This document shows positions 7,767-15,867 of a DNA stretch of 64,000 bases, piece after piece. The stretch covers positions 1 through 64,000 of the forward strand of contig NZ_BSDI01000007.1 in NCBI RefSeq assembly GCF_027923225.1. Direction: 5' to 3'. This DNA comes from Phytohabitans aurantiacus. GTDB lineage: Bacteria > Actinomycetota > Actinomycetes > Mycobacteriales > Micromonosporaceae. Made by a program: the position numbers and the translations under genes. Below the pieces are notes generated by a model. That model saw nothing but the letters and a program-made list of their open reading frames with translations. It was not told the DNA's origin and did not search any database. The first letter of the stretch is position 1, and every line of letters starts with the position of its first letter.

Positions 7767-8471
7767 ATGTCGCTGACCGACAAGGCGATGACACGCCTCC
7801 GCGAGATGATCCAATCCGGCGAACTGCCCGCCGGCTCGCGACTGCCACCCGAGCAGCAGCTCGCCGCGGAGCTGGGCGTAGGGCGCAACATCATGCGCGA
7901 GGCGGTACGGGCGCTGGTGGCCGGCCGGGTGCTCGAAGTACGGCGCGGCAACGGCACCTTCGTGACCAGCCTCGAACCGCGCGTGTTGCTGGAAGGCATC
8001 AGCGGCGCGGTCGAGTTGCTGCGCGGCGACACCCTGCTCGAGCTCACCGAGGTGCGGCGGCTGTTCGAGTCGGCGGCCACCGCACTGGCCGCCACCCGCA
8101 TCTCCGCGCGGCAGCTCGCCGAGGTGAAGGACCACCTCGACGCCATGCGCGCGGCGGCCGACGACGTCGAGCTGCTCAACCAGCACGACGCGGCCTTCCA
8201 CCGCGCGGTCGTGGCCGCCACCGGCAACGAGACCCTGTCGACGGTCCTCGAGGGCATCTCCAGCCGGACCCTGCGCGCACGCGTGTGGCGAGGGCTCGTC
8301 GACGCCGACGCCGCCGGACGGACACTGCGCGAGCACGAGGCGATCTACGCCGCACTGGCCACGGGCGACGCCATCCAGGCACAGGCCGCGGCCCTCATGC
8401 ACATCACCACCACCGAGACGTGGCTGCGCGCCCACCTCCACGAAGACGAGGACGCGCCGGCCGCCGCCTGA
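7767..8471 (+). CDS. GntR/FadR-family transcriptional regulator (copy 1)
   Basis: 234 aa. An N-terminal winged helix (residues about 1-70: PEQQLAAELGVGRNIMREAVRALVAGRVLEVRRGNGTFV, quoted in parts PEQQLAAELGVGRN and RRGNGTFVT) is followed by an all-helical FCD ligand-binding domain with the metal-binding pattern around ELTEVRRLFES, NQHDAAFHRAVVAATGN and REHEAIYAAL. Probably represses or controls the flanking sugar-acid genes, with a catabolic intermediate as ligand. It is more than 80 percent identical by eye to the GntR at 12858-13553, so the two regulators bracket the catabolic genes. It leads an operon with the zinc dehydrogenase 15 bp downstream. Confidence 0.93.
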   Translation: MSLTDKAMTRLREMIQSGELPAGSRLPPEQQLAAELGVGRNIMREAVRALVAGRVLEVRRGNGTFVTSLEPRVLLEGISGAVELLRGDTLLELTEVRRLFESAATALAATRISARQLAEVKDHLDAMRAAADDVELLNQHDAAFHRAVVAATGNETLSTVLEGISSRTLRARVWRGLVDADAAGRTLREHEAIYAALATGDAIQAQAAALMHITTTETWLRAHLHEDEDAPAAA

Positions 8472-8486
8472 CCGAAGAGGGTTCCT

Positions 8487-9512
8487 ATGCGTTCAGCCCT
8501 GTACACCGGCAACTCGACCATCGAGGTGGCGGACCGCCCGCCCGTCCCGCCGGCCTCCGGCGAGGTGCAGATCGAGGTCGCCTACACCGGCATCTGCGGC
8601 ACCGACCTGCACATCCTGCACGGCACGATGGACCATCGCGTGCGGGTTCCCCAGACGATCGGGCACGAGATGTCCGGCCGCGTCGCCGCCGTCGGCACCG
8701 GCGTGACCGGCCTGCCCGTCGGGACACCCGTCACCGTCATGCCGTTGCGCTGGTGTGGCGCCTGTCCGGCGTGCGCGGCCGGCCACCAGCACATCTGCCA
8801 CCGGCTGAACTTCATCGGCATCGACTCCGTCGGCGCCATGCAGCAACGCTGGACGGTACCGGCCAGCGTGGTGATCCCGCTGCCCGCCGACCTGCCCCTC
8901 ACCCACGGAGCCCTGGTCGAACCCACCGCGGTCGCGGTACACGACGTGCGCCGCGCCGCCCTGACGGCGCACGACAAGGCGCTGGTGATCGGCGGCGGCC
9001 CCGTCGGCCTGCTGATCGCCCTCGTCGCACGCTCCGTCGACGCCGATGTCGTCCTCGTCGAGCTCGACCCGCACCGGCGCGCGATCGCCGACCGGCTGGG
9101 GTTCCGCACCCTGGACCCCGCACACGACGACCTCGCCGCCGAGGTGGGCGCGTGGACCGGCGACGCCGGCCCGTCCGTCGCCTTCGAGGTGTCCGGCTCC
9201 GCCGCCGGCATCACCGCGGCCGTCGACCTCCTCGCGGTACGGGGCCGTCTCGTGGTCGTCGGCATCCACAGCCAGCCCCGCGAGATCGACGTCTTCCGGT
9301 TCTTCTGGCGCGAGCTCACCATGGTCGGCGCCCGCGTCTACCAGCGCGACGACTACGACACCGCCATCGAGCTGCTGCGCGCCGGCAAGGTCGCCGCCGA
9401 AACCCTCATCACCCACGTCGAGCCGCTGACCAACGCCGCCGCGGCCTTCGAGGCGCTGCGCGCCGGCGGTGACGTCATGAAGGTACTGATCAACTGCCAG
9501 GAGACCTCGTGA
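8487..9512 (+). CDS. Zinc-dependent alcohol/polyol dehydrogenase (MDR superfamily)
   Basis: 341 aa NAD(P)-dependent oxidoreductase of the sorbitol/threonine/idonate dehydrogenase type. The catalytic zinc region is GICGTDLHILHG and IGHEMSG; the structural zinc loop has four cysteines in CGACPACAAGHQHIC; the Rossmann motif is GGGPVGLLIAL near residue 165. The start follows a GAAGAGGG ribosome site. The substrate is unknown; in context it probably oxidises a sugar acid or keto-acid intermediate. Its stop overlaps the GTG start of the SDR gene (GTGA), so the genes are coupled. Confidence 0.88.
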   Translation: MRSALYTGNSTIEVADRPPVPPASGEVQIEVAYTGICGTDLHILHGTMDHRVRVPQTIGHEMSGRVAAVGTGVTGLPVGTPVTVMPLRWCGACPACAAGHQHICHRLNFIGIDSVGAMQQRWTVPASVVIPLPADLPLTHGALVEPTAVAVHDVRRAALTAHDKALVIGGGPVGLLIALVARSVDADVVLVELDPHRRAIADRLGFRTLDPAHDDLAAEVGAWTGDAGPSVAFEVSGSAAGITAAVDLLAVRGRLVVVGIHSQPREIDVFRFFWRELTMVGARVYQRDDYDTAIELLRAGKVAAETLITHVEPLTNAAAAFEALRAGGDVMKVLINCQETS

Positions 9513-10270
9513 ACCCGTTCGACCTGTCCGGCCGGCTCGCCGTCGTCACCGGAGCCCGCCGGGGCATCGGCCTCGCCATCGCCGACGCGCTGGCGGCCGC
9601 CGGTGCCGACATCGTCGCCGTCAGCGCACACCTCGAACCCACCGGCAGCGAGGTCGAGAAGCGCGTGCGCAGCCACGGGCGTGACTTCACCGGATACCAG
9701 GTGGACTTCACCGACCGCGCCGCCGTGACCGACCTGGCCGCCCGGCTCGAAGCCCGCGACCGGGCCGTGGACATCCTGGTCAACAACGCGGGCACGATCA
9801 AACGCGCGCCGGCCGCCGAGCACACCGACGCGATGTGGGACGAGGTCCTGGCGGTCAACCTGTCCGCACAGTTCGTCCTGAGCCGGGAACTCGGCCGGGC
9901 CATGGTGGCCCGCGGCCACGGGAAGATCATCTTCACGGCCTCGCTGCTGAGCTTCCAGGGCGGGGTCAACGTGCCCGGCTACACGGCGGCCAAGTCCGGG
10001 CTCGTCGGTCTCACCCGCGCGCTGGCCAACGAGTGGGCCGCCCGCGGTGTCAACGTCAACGCCATCGTCCCCGGCTACATCGCCACCGACAACACCCAGG
10101 CCCTGCGCGACGACCCGAGCCGCAACGCCGCCATCCTCGACCGCATCCCCGCCGGCCGCTGGGGCCGGGCCGACGACCTCGCCGGCGCCGCGGTGTTCCT
10201 GGCCTCGCCAGCGGCCGACTACGTGCACGGAGCCGTCATCCCCGTCGACGGCGGCTGGCTGGGACGGTAG
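9509..10270 (+). CDS. Short-chain dehydrogenase, KduD-like
   Basis: 253 aa classical SDR: cofactor motif TGARRGIG at residues about 14-21, NNAG, catalytic Ser in SLLSFQGG and YTAAK. The C-terminal half (NAIVPGYIATDNTQ, ILDRIPAGRWG, PVDGGWLGR) is strikingly like 2-dehydro-3-deoxy-D-gluconate 5-dehydrogenase (KduD). In this cluster a natural role is oxidation of 2-keto-3-deoxy-L-fuconate, the product of the dehydratase; that is inference, because KduD-like SDRs act on several keto-deoxy sugar acids. GTG start overlapping the upstream stop by 4 bp. Confidence 0.88.
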   Translation: MNPFDLSGRLAVVTGARRGIGLAIADALAAAGADIVAVSAHLEPTGSEVEKRVRSHGRDFTGYQVDFTDRAAVTDLAARLEARDRAVDILVNNAGTIKRAPAAEHTDAMWDEVLAVNLSAQFVLSRELGRAMVARGHGKIIFTASLLSFQGGVNVPGYTAAKSGLVGLTRALANEWAARGVNVNAIVPGYIATDNTQALRDDPSRNAAILDRIPAGRWGRADDLAGAAVFLASPAADYVHGAVIPVDGGWLGR

Positions 10271-10272
10271 GC

Positions 10273-11247
10273 ATGAGATCGACGCCCTTGCGGCGCCGGC
10301 CCGCCGTCGCGCTCACCGCGCTCGGCTTCGGCGCCTCCCAGGCCGGCAACCTGTACCGGGCCCGCAGCGACGAGGAGTTCGCGGGCGCCATCGACGCCGG
10401 CTGGGATGCCGGCATCCGGTACTTCGACACCGCCCCCCACTACGGCCTCGGACTGTCCGAACGGCGCCTCGGCGCCGCCCTGCGGTCACGGCCACGCGAC
10501 CAGTACGTGGTCTCGACCAAGGTGGGACGCCTGCTCGTACCGTCGCCCGAGACCGCGCACCTCGTCGACACCGAGGGTTTCGCGGTCGCCGCCGACCATC
10601 GCCGCGTCTGGGACTTCAGCCGCGACGGTGTGCTGCGCTCGCTGGAGGCGAGCCTGGCGCGCACCGGTCTGGACCGGATCGACATCGTCTACCTGCACGA
10701 CCCGGACGACCACTGGCAGCAGGCGGCCACCGAGGCGGTACCGGCCCTGGTCGAGCTGCGCGACCAGGGCGTCGTCGGTGCCATCGGCGCCGGCATGAAC
10801 CAGTCCCGGATGCTCACCCGCTTCGTGCGTGAGACCGACATCGACCTGGTGATGTGCGCCGGCCGGTACACCCTGCTCGAACAGGGCGCGCTGGACGACC
10901 TGCTACCCGCCGCCGACGAGCACGGCGTGTCCGTGGTCGTCGCCGGCGTGTACAACTCCGGCCTGCTGGCGCGCGACCGACCCGCGGCCGACGCTACCTA
11001 CAACTACCAGCAGGCCCCGGCCGAGCTCATCGAGCGGGTGGTCCGCATGGCGCGCATCTGCGAGAGCTACGGCACCACCCTTCCGGAGGCGGCGCTGGCG
11101 TATGTGCGCACCCACCCGGCGGTCGCGTGCACGGTCGTGGGAATGGGCACGGCCGCCCAGGTGACCGAGACCGTCCGCCGCGCGAACGCCCGCGTGCCGG
11201 CCGCGCTGTGGCCCGCGTTGGAGTCCGCCGGACGGCATTCCGCGTAA
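10273..11247 (+). CDS. Aldo/keto reductase, L-fucose (D-threo-aldose) dehydrogenase-like
   Basis: 324 aa (beta/alpha)8-barrel oxidoreductase. The catalytic tetrad is visible: Asp and Tyr in YFDTAPHYGLGLSERRLG, Lys in STKVGR, and His in IVYLHDPDDH. The long insertion after STKVGR and the ending (VACTVVGMGTAAQVTETV) match the D-threo-aldose 1-dehydrogenase/pyridoxal dehydrogenase branch rather than generic AKRs. It would oxidise L-fucose to L-fuconolactone, the first pathway step, upstream of FucD. It begins 2 bp after the SDR stop and ends 3 bp before the convergent sigma-factor fusion. Confidence 0.85.
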   Translation: MRSTPLRRRPAVALTALGFGASQAGNLYRARSDEEFAGAIDAGWDAGIRYFDTAPHYGLGLSERRLGAALRSRPRDQYVVSTKVGRLLVPSPETAHLVDTEGFAVAADHRRVWDFSRDGVLRSLEASLARTGLDRIDIVYLHDPDDHWQQAATEAVPALVELRDQGVVGAIGAGMNQSRMLTRFVRETDIDLVMCAGRYTLLEQGALDDLLPAADEHGVSVVVAGVYNSGLLARDRPAADATYNYQQAPAELIERVVRMARICESYGTTLPEAALAYVRTHPAVACTVVGMGTAAQVTETVRRANARVPAALWPALESAGRHSA

Positions 11248-11250
11248 CGA

Positions 11251-12819
11251 CTACCCGGCCAGCGCCGGTCGCGGCCGGAATGAGGCGGCGGCCAGGAAGG
11301 CGGCGTCGTCCTGGCCCGAGTCCACCCACAACTCCGTGCCGCGGCGATGCACGAACGCGCCGGGATAGTTCTGGGACCGCAGCGACACCGACCCCGCGAC
11401 CGACCCCTGGCGCACGCAGAACGTCGCGTCGCCGCGGAACAGCGCGTTGCCCTCGTCCTCGCTGAGGCGCAACCGCCATGACGAATGCCGCAGGTACCGC
11501 CCGTCCTCGGCGCGGAACGAGAAGCAGTCGCCGTCCGCGAGGCCGCGGACCACCTCGAATGTCGCTCGGGTCCGGGCCGGCCCGGTACTGCTCGCGTCCA
11601 CCCGTTCCAGTACCCCGAAGCCGTCCGCGGTCGTGACCACCAGTCCGGCTTGGTCGACCGACTCCAGGGACACCGGACCGTACCGCAGCGCCGCGGCCGG
11701 GCTGCTCGGGCCGGCCGGTACCGGATCGGCGCCAGCCGGGGCCGGCGGGGCCGACGCGGACGCCGACCTCGTCGGCGCCGCCGTGGGGGTCGACGCCGGC
11801 GGCGGTGACGCGGGTGCCGATGTCGGCGCCGCGATGACCGCCGGCGCCGACGGCAGCGGCGGCAGGGCCGCCGTGACGATCGCCGCACCGATGGCCAGCG
11901 CCCCCGCGGCGACCGTCGTCGCGACCGGGTGCGCTCCGACCGCCTGGGCGAGCTGGCCGAGAAGCCCTTCGGCCTTGGCACCGCCCGCGCCGGCGACGGC
12001 GGAACCGCCGGCCGTCCCGGCCAGCGTGCTGTTGGCCAGTACGGCGGCGGACAGCGCGAGGGGAACGGGCAGAAGCGCGAACCCGACCAGCAGCCGCTCG
12101 GCGGGGACCATCCCCTCGGCCGCGCGGGCGCACACCGGGCAGTTCTTGGTATGCCGGGCGAGGCGCTTGCGCCACAGCGGGCTCGGTACGCCGTCCCAGT
12201 CGGCCGACGCGGCCGCCAGCCGATCGCACCCGGGCCGGGCCTCCAGCGCCGCGACCAGCGACCGGCATACGTCGAGCTGGTTGCGCATCCGCTGGAGGCG
12301 CACGCCCGCGTGCAGTACGCCCATCCCCTGTGCCGCGGCCAGCTCGGCTCTGGTGAGCATGCCCGCCACCTCCAGCCACCACAGTGACAGCAGCGCCCGG
12401 TCGTCCGGGTCGAGCCAGTGGCTGGCGCGCGTCACCTGCTTGCGCTGCCCCGACAGCTCCAGGCGCAGCAGCGCCGGACCTTCGAAGTCGGCGCCGGCCA
12501 GCTCGGTGGCCTCGTCGAGCGGCGCGGCGCGGTCGGCGGACACGTCGCGCCGGTAGAGGTGCGTGCTCAGCTGGCGCGTCGCGATCGCCACCAGCCAGGA
12601 CCGGAACCGCTCCGGCGAGCGCAACGCCGGCAGCTCGCGCAAGGCGCGCAGCATGGTCTCCTGCACGACGTCGTCGACGTCGGCGGAGTCGCCCAGCGCC
12701 CGGCGCACGATGGTGTAGACCAGCGGCAGGTTCGCCGTGGCAAGCGCCTCGAGCGCCCGGTCGTCACCGGCTTGCGCGGCGACCACCAGGCTCGCTTCAT
12801 TGGTACTGATTACCCGCAT
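11251..12819 (-). CDS. ECF-type sigma factor fused to zinc-finger, membrane and AbfB sugar-binding domains
   Basis: 522 aa. Residues about 15-85 are a sigma-70 region 2 (DDVVQETMLRALRELPALRS); about 135-190 a degenerate region 4; about 240-255 a zf-HC2-like anti-sigma zinc motif (HTKNCPVCARAAE). Two hydrophobic segments follow (near 270 and 325), then a Pro/Ala/Thr linker and a C-terminal AbfB beta-trefoil (about 385-520: SFRAEDGRYLRHSSWRLRL, FRGDATFCVR, SLRSQNYPGAF). It looks like a one-protein signalling device in which an outside sugar-binding domain controls an inside sigma factor. With two membrane segments the AbfB domain would face inward, so one segment may not span. It lies 38 bp downstream of a GntR gene on the same strand. 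Confidence 0.85.
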   Translation of the reverse strand: MRVISTNEASLVVAAQAGDDRALEALATANLPLVYTIVRRALGDSADVDDVVQETMLRALRELPALRSPERFRSWLVAIATRQLSTHLYRRDVSADRAAPLDEATELAGADFEGPALLRLELSGQRKQVTRASHWLDPDDRALLSLWWLEVAGMLTRAELAAAQGMGVLHAGVRLQRMRNQLDVCRSLVAALEARPGCDRLAAASADWDGVPSPLWRKRLARHTKNCPVCARAAEGMVPAERLLVGFALLPVPLALSAAVLANSTLAGTAGGSAVAGAGGAKAEGLLGQLAQAVGAHPVATTVAAGALAIGAAIVTAALPPLPSAPAVIAAPTSAPASPPPASTPTAAPTRSASASAPPAPAGADPVPAGPSSPAAALRYGPVSLESVDQAGLVVTTADGFGVLERVDASSTGPARTRATFEVVRGLADGDCFSFRAEDGRYLRHSSWRLRLSEDEGNALFRGDATFCVRQGSVAGSVSLRSQNYPGAFVHRRGTELWVDSGQDDAAFLAAASFRPRPALAG

Positions 12820-12857
12820 CGCCGATGCAGCGTACTCGCCAATCAGATTCAGTCTCG

Positions 12858-13553
12858 TCAGCGCTGCGGCTGTTCGTCGCGCAGGTTGGCGCGCAGCCAC
12901 GTCTCGATGCTGGTGATGTGCATCAGCGCCGCCGCCTGTGCCTGGATGGCGTCTCCGGCGACCAGCGCCAGGTAGATGGCCTCGTGCTCGCGCAGCGTGC
13001 GTTCGGCGGCGTCGGCGTCGACCAGGCCGCGCCACACCCGGGCGCGGACCGTCCGGCTGGAGATGCCCTCCACCACCGCCGACAGCGTCTCGTTGCCGGT
13101 GGCCGCCACGACCGCGTGGTGGAAGGCGGCGTCGTGCTGGTTGAGCAGCTCCACGTCGTCGGCCGCCGACCGCATCGCCTCCAGGTGCGTGCGGACCTCG
13201 GCGAGCTGCGCGGGCGTGATCCGGGTGGCGGCGAGCCCGGTGGCGACGCTCTCGAAGAGCCGGCGTACCTCGGTGAGCTCCAGCATCGCGTCGACCGGCA
13301 GCAGCTCGATGGCGCCGCCGATGCCCTCCAGCAGGACCCGTGGCTGCAGGCTGGTGACGAAGGTGCCGTTGCCCCGGCGCACCTCCAGCACCCGGGCGGT
13401 CACCAGCGCCCGCACCGCCTCGCGCATGATGTTTCGCCCGACACCCAGGTCGGCCGCGAGTTGCTGCTCCGGCGGCAGTCGGGAGCCGGGCGGCAGCTCG
13501 CCGGACCGGATGAGCTCGCGGATGCGGGTCATGGCCTTTTCGGTCAGCGACAT
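12858..13553 (-). CDS. GntR/FadR-family transcriptional regulator (copy 2)
   Basis: 231 aa, a close paralogue of the GntR at 7767-8471: nearly the same length, with the same helices in the same order (LGVGRNIMREAVRALV, RRGNGTFVTSL, ADDVELLNQHDAAFHHAVVA). Identity is above 80 percent by eye; the C-terminal tails differ. Orientation is opposite to copy 1. It is followed on the same strand by the sigma-AbfB fusion, which it may co-express. Ligand and targets are unknown; a shared or closely related effector with copy 1 is likely. Confidence 0.93.
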   Translation of the reverse strand: MSLTEKAMTRIRELIRSGELPPGSRLPPEQQLAADLGVGRNIMREAVRALVTARVLEVRRGNGTFVTSLQPRVLLEGIGGAIELLPVDAMLELTEVRRLFESVATGLAATRITPAQLAEVRTHLEAMRSAADDVELLNQHDAAFHHAVVAATGNETLSAVVEGISSRTVRARVWRGLVDADAAERTLREHEAIYLALVAGDAIQAQAAALMHITSIETWLRANLRDEQPQR

Positions 13554-13629
13554 GGCGCGGTCCCTTGCTGGTTTCCGCCCCGACGGGTCGGCGCGGCGTC
13601 GCGGTGATCAACGCTTACCCTAACGGTTT

Positions 13630-13648
13630 CGATATGCCGGCGATATGC
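13630..13648 (+). promoter_or_regulatory. Direct-repeat site upstream of the response-regulator gene
   Basis: The octamer CGATATGC occurs at 13630-13637 and again at 13641-13648, an 11-bp step that equals one DNA turn. OmpR/PhoB-family regulators bind tandem direct repeats at this spacing. The site ends 22 bp before the ATG, consistent with autoregulation. Confidence 0.5.
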
Positions 13649-13670
13649 GCCAGTTCGTAGCATCGGGATC

Positions 13671-14339
13671 ATGCGTGTGTTGATCGTCGAGGACGAACCC
13701 TTCATGGCCGAAGCCATCCGCGACGGCCTGCGCCTGGAGGCGATCGCCGCCGACATCGCCGGAGACGGCGACACCGCGCTCGAACTCCTGAGCGTCAACG
13801 CCTACGACATCGCCGTCCTGGACCGCGACATCCCCGGACCCACCGGCGACGAGATCGCCAGAAACATCATCGCCACCGGCACCGGTACGCCCATCCTCAT
13901 GCTCACCGCCGCCGACCGGCTCGACGACAAGGTGTCCGGCTTCGAACTCGGCGCCGACGACTACCTCACGAAACCGTTCGAACTCCGGGAGCTCGTCCTC
14001 AGGCTCAGGGCACTCAACCGCAGGCGCGCCCACAACCGGCCGCCGGTGCGGGAAATCGCCGGCCTGCGGCTCGACCCGTTCCGCCGCGAGGTCTACCGCG
14101 ACGGCAACTACGTCGCGCTCACCCGTAAACAGTTCGCCGTGCTCGAAGTACTCGTCGCGGCCGAAGGCGGTGTCGTGAGCGCCGAAGAACTCCTGGCGCG
14201 GGCGTGGGACGAAAACGCCGACCCCTTCACCAACGCCGTACGCATCACCGTCTCGGCACTGCGCAAACGCCTGGGCGAGCCGTGGATCATCGCTACCGTG
14301 GCCGGTGTCGGCTACCGCATCGGAGGAGACCGTGGATAG
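13671..14339 (+). CDS. OmpR/PhoB-family response regulator
   Basis: 222 aa. Receiver domain residues 1-115: acidic pocket in VEDEP, phospho-acceptor Asp in VLDRDIPGPTGDE, Thr/Lys switch residues in MLTAADR and YLTKPFEL. The C-terminal winged-helix domain (about 130-220) includes RKQFAVLEVLVAAEGGVVS and ITVSALRKRLG, ending YRIGGDRG. Paired with the histidine kinase that overlaps its 3' end by 8 bp. Direct repeats upstream suggest autoregulation. The stimulus is unknown. Confidence 0.95.
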   Translation: MRVLIVEDEPFMAEAIRDGLRLEAIAADIAGDGDTALELLSVNAYDIAVLDRDIPGPTGDEIARNIIATGTGTPILMLTAADRLDDKVSGFELGADDYLTKPFELRELVLRLRALNRRRAHNRPPVREIAGLRLDPFRREVYRDGNYVALTRKQFAVLEVLVAAEGGVVSAEELLARAWDENADPFTNAVRITVSALRKRLGEPWIIATVAGVGYRIGGDRG

Positions 14340-15414
14340 GGAACCCGGGTTGAGTGTGCGCCTCAAACTCACCCTCAGCTATGCCGGGTTCCTCATGGTC
14401 GCCGGTGCCATGCTGCTCGCCGCGGTGTGGCTGTTCCTGCTCCGTTATGTGCCCGAGGTGATCTACACGCCGGGTGGGATCCAGACCCTCAAGTACGACC
14501 TGGTGCGCGCATTCACCCCGAAAGCGGTCGCGGTACTGGCCTTCCTGCTCGTGTTCGGCCTCGTGGGCGGATGGATCCTCGCCGGCAGCATGCTCGTGCC
14601 CCTGACCCGCATCACGAACGCCACCCGCCTCGCCGCGAACGGCAAACTGTCGCACCGGATCCACCTCGAAGGCCGCATCGACGAATTCCGCGAACTCGCC
14701 GACGCTTTCGACACCATGCTCACGCGGCTCGAAGCGCACAACGCCGAGCAGCAGAGGTTCGCGGCCAACGCCTCGCACGAGCTGCGCACGCCACTGGCGA
14801 TCACACAGACGCTCCTGGACGTGGCCCGCAACGACCTGAACCGCGACACCACCGCGCTCGTCGACCGCCTCCACTTCATCAACAGCCGCGCGATCGACCT
14901 CATCGAGGCGTTACTGTTGCTCAGCCGCGCCGACCAACGGTCCTTCGCCCGGGAGCACGTCGACCTGTCGCTCATAGCGGAGGAGGCGGCCGAAACGCTC
15001 CTGCCGCTCGCGGAGAAACGCGGCCTCACCATCGAGACCTCCGGTGACATCACACCCACCATCGGCTCACACGCGCTGCTCCTGCAGATAACCACGAACC
15101 TCGTACACAACGCGATCGTCCACAACCTGCCCGCGGACGGCACCGTGTGGGTCACGACCAGCGTCCACCCCAAGTCCGCGGTGCTCACCGTCGAGAACAC
15201 CGGCGCGAAGCTCAGCCCGCAGGTGGTTTCCACGCTCGTGGAGCCGTTTCAGCGCGGCACCGAACGGATACGCAACGGCCACTCGGGTGTCGGCCTCGGC
15301 CTGGCAATCGTCAAAAGCATCACCCAGGCACACGACGGAACCCTCAACCTCACCCCGCGCCCCGCCGGCGGCCTGCGCGTCACCGTGCGACTCCCCGCGG
15401 GCTGCGGAGTGTGA
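14332..15414 (+). CDS. Sensor histidine kinase (HAMP, HisKA, HATPase_c)
   Basis: 360 aa. Two membrane helices (about 20-40 and 70-95) flank a very short extracellular loop, so sensing may be intramembrane or through a partner. A HAMP domain follows, then the H-box ANASHELRTPLAITQTLLDVA (phospho-acceptor His near residue 148) and the ATPase with N-box NLVHNAIVHN and G-box GVGLGLAIVKS. The start is the GTG at 14332, directly after GGAGGAG; a longer ATG start at 14305 lacks such a site. It overlaps the response regulator by 8 bp. Confidence 0.93.
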   Translation: MDREPGLSVRLKLTLSYAGFLMVAGAMLLAAVWLFLLRYVPEVIYTPGGIQTLKYDLVRAFTPKAVAVLAFLLVFGLVGGWILAGSMLVPLTRITNATRLAANGKLSHRIHLEGRIDEFRELADAFDTMLTRLEAHNAEQQRFAANASHELRTPLAITQTLLDVARNDLNRDTTALVDRLHFINSRAIDLIEALLLLSRADQRSFAREHVDLSLIAEEAAETLLPLAEKRGLTIETSGDITPTIGSHALLLQITTNLVHNAIVHNLPADGTVWVTTSVHPKSAVLTVENTGAKLSPQVVSTLVEPFQRGTERIRNGHSGVGLGLAIVKSITQAHDGTLNLTPRPAGGLRVTVRLPAGCGV

Positions 15415-15416
15415 CA

Positions 15417-15860
15417 ATGATGATTCGCGACTGCCGCCCGCAGGACGGCCCCGACATCGCGCCCCTGCTGACCCAGCTCGGCTACCCGACCTCACCGGAG
15501 CAAGCCACTCGAAGAGTCCACCAGTGGGCGGCGGATCCCGAACGGCACCTGCTCGTGGCGCACGTCGAGCAGACCGTGGCCGGACTCGCGGCGCTCTGCC
15601 TCATCCCTCTCATTCACCGGGACCAGCCCCTTGCCCGGCTCGTCGCGCTCGTCGTCGACGATCGCCACCGCGGCACCGAAATCGGCCACGCATTGCTGGA
15701 CCGGGCCGAACAGCTCGCCCGGCAATCCGGCTGCGACGAAATGGAGATCACCAGCAACCGTGGCCGTGACAGGGCGCACCGGTTCTACCGGTCCCACGGT
15801 TACGACGACTGGTGCGAGCAATCGGCACGCTTCCGCAAGCACCTCAGCGGGACGCGGTGA
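15417..15860 (+). CDS. GNAT-family N-acetyltransferase
   Basis: 147 aa (MMIRDCRPQDGPDIAPLLTQ at the start), a single acetyltransferase domain. The acetyl-CoA region is visible as VVDDRHRGTEIGHALLDRAE (the R/Q-x-x-G-x-G/A motif in a relaxed form), followed by EITSNRGRDRAHRFYRSHGY, the usual C-terminal core. It begins 2 bp after the kinase stop, so it is probably co-transcribed with the two-component system. Substrate unknown. Confidence 0.88.
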   Translation: MMIRDCRPQDGPDIAPLLTQLGYPTSPEQATRRVHQWAADPERHLLVAHVEQTVAGLAALCLIPLIHRDQPLARLVALVVDDRHRGTEIGHALLDRAEQLARQSGCDEMEITSNRGRDRAHRFYRSHGYDDWCEQSARFRKHLSGTR

Positions 15861-15867
15861 AACAGTT

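Noticed and set aside
14305..14331. Earlier ATG start for the histidine kinase
   Set aside because: The GTG at 14332 has a strong GGAGGA site at the right distance; the ATG start has none and would overlap the regulator gene by 35 bp.
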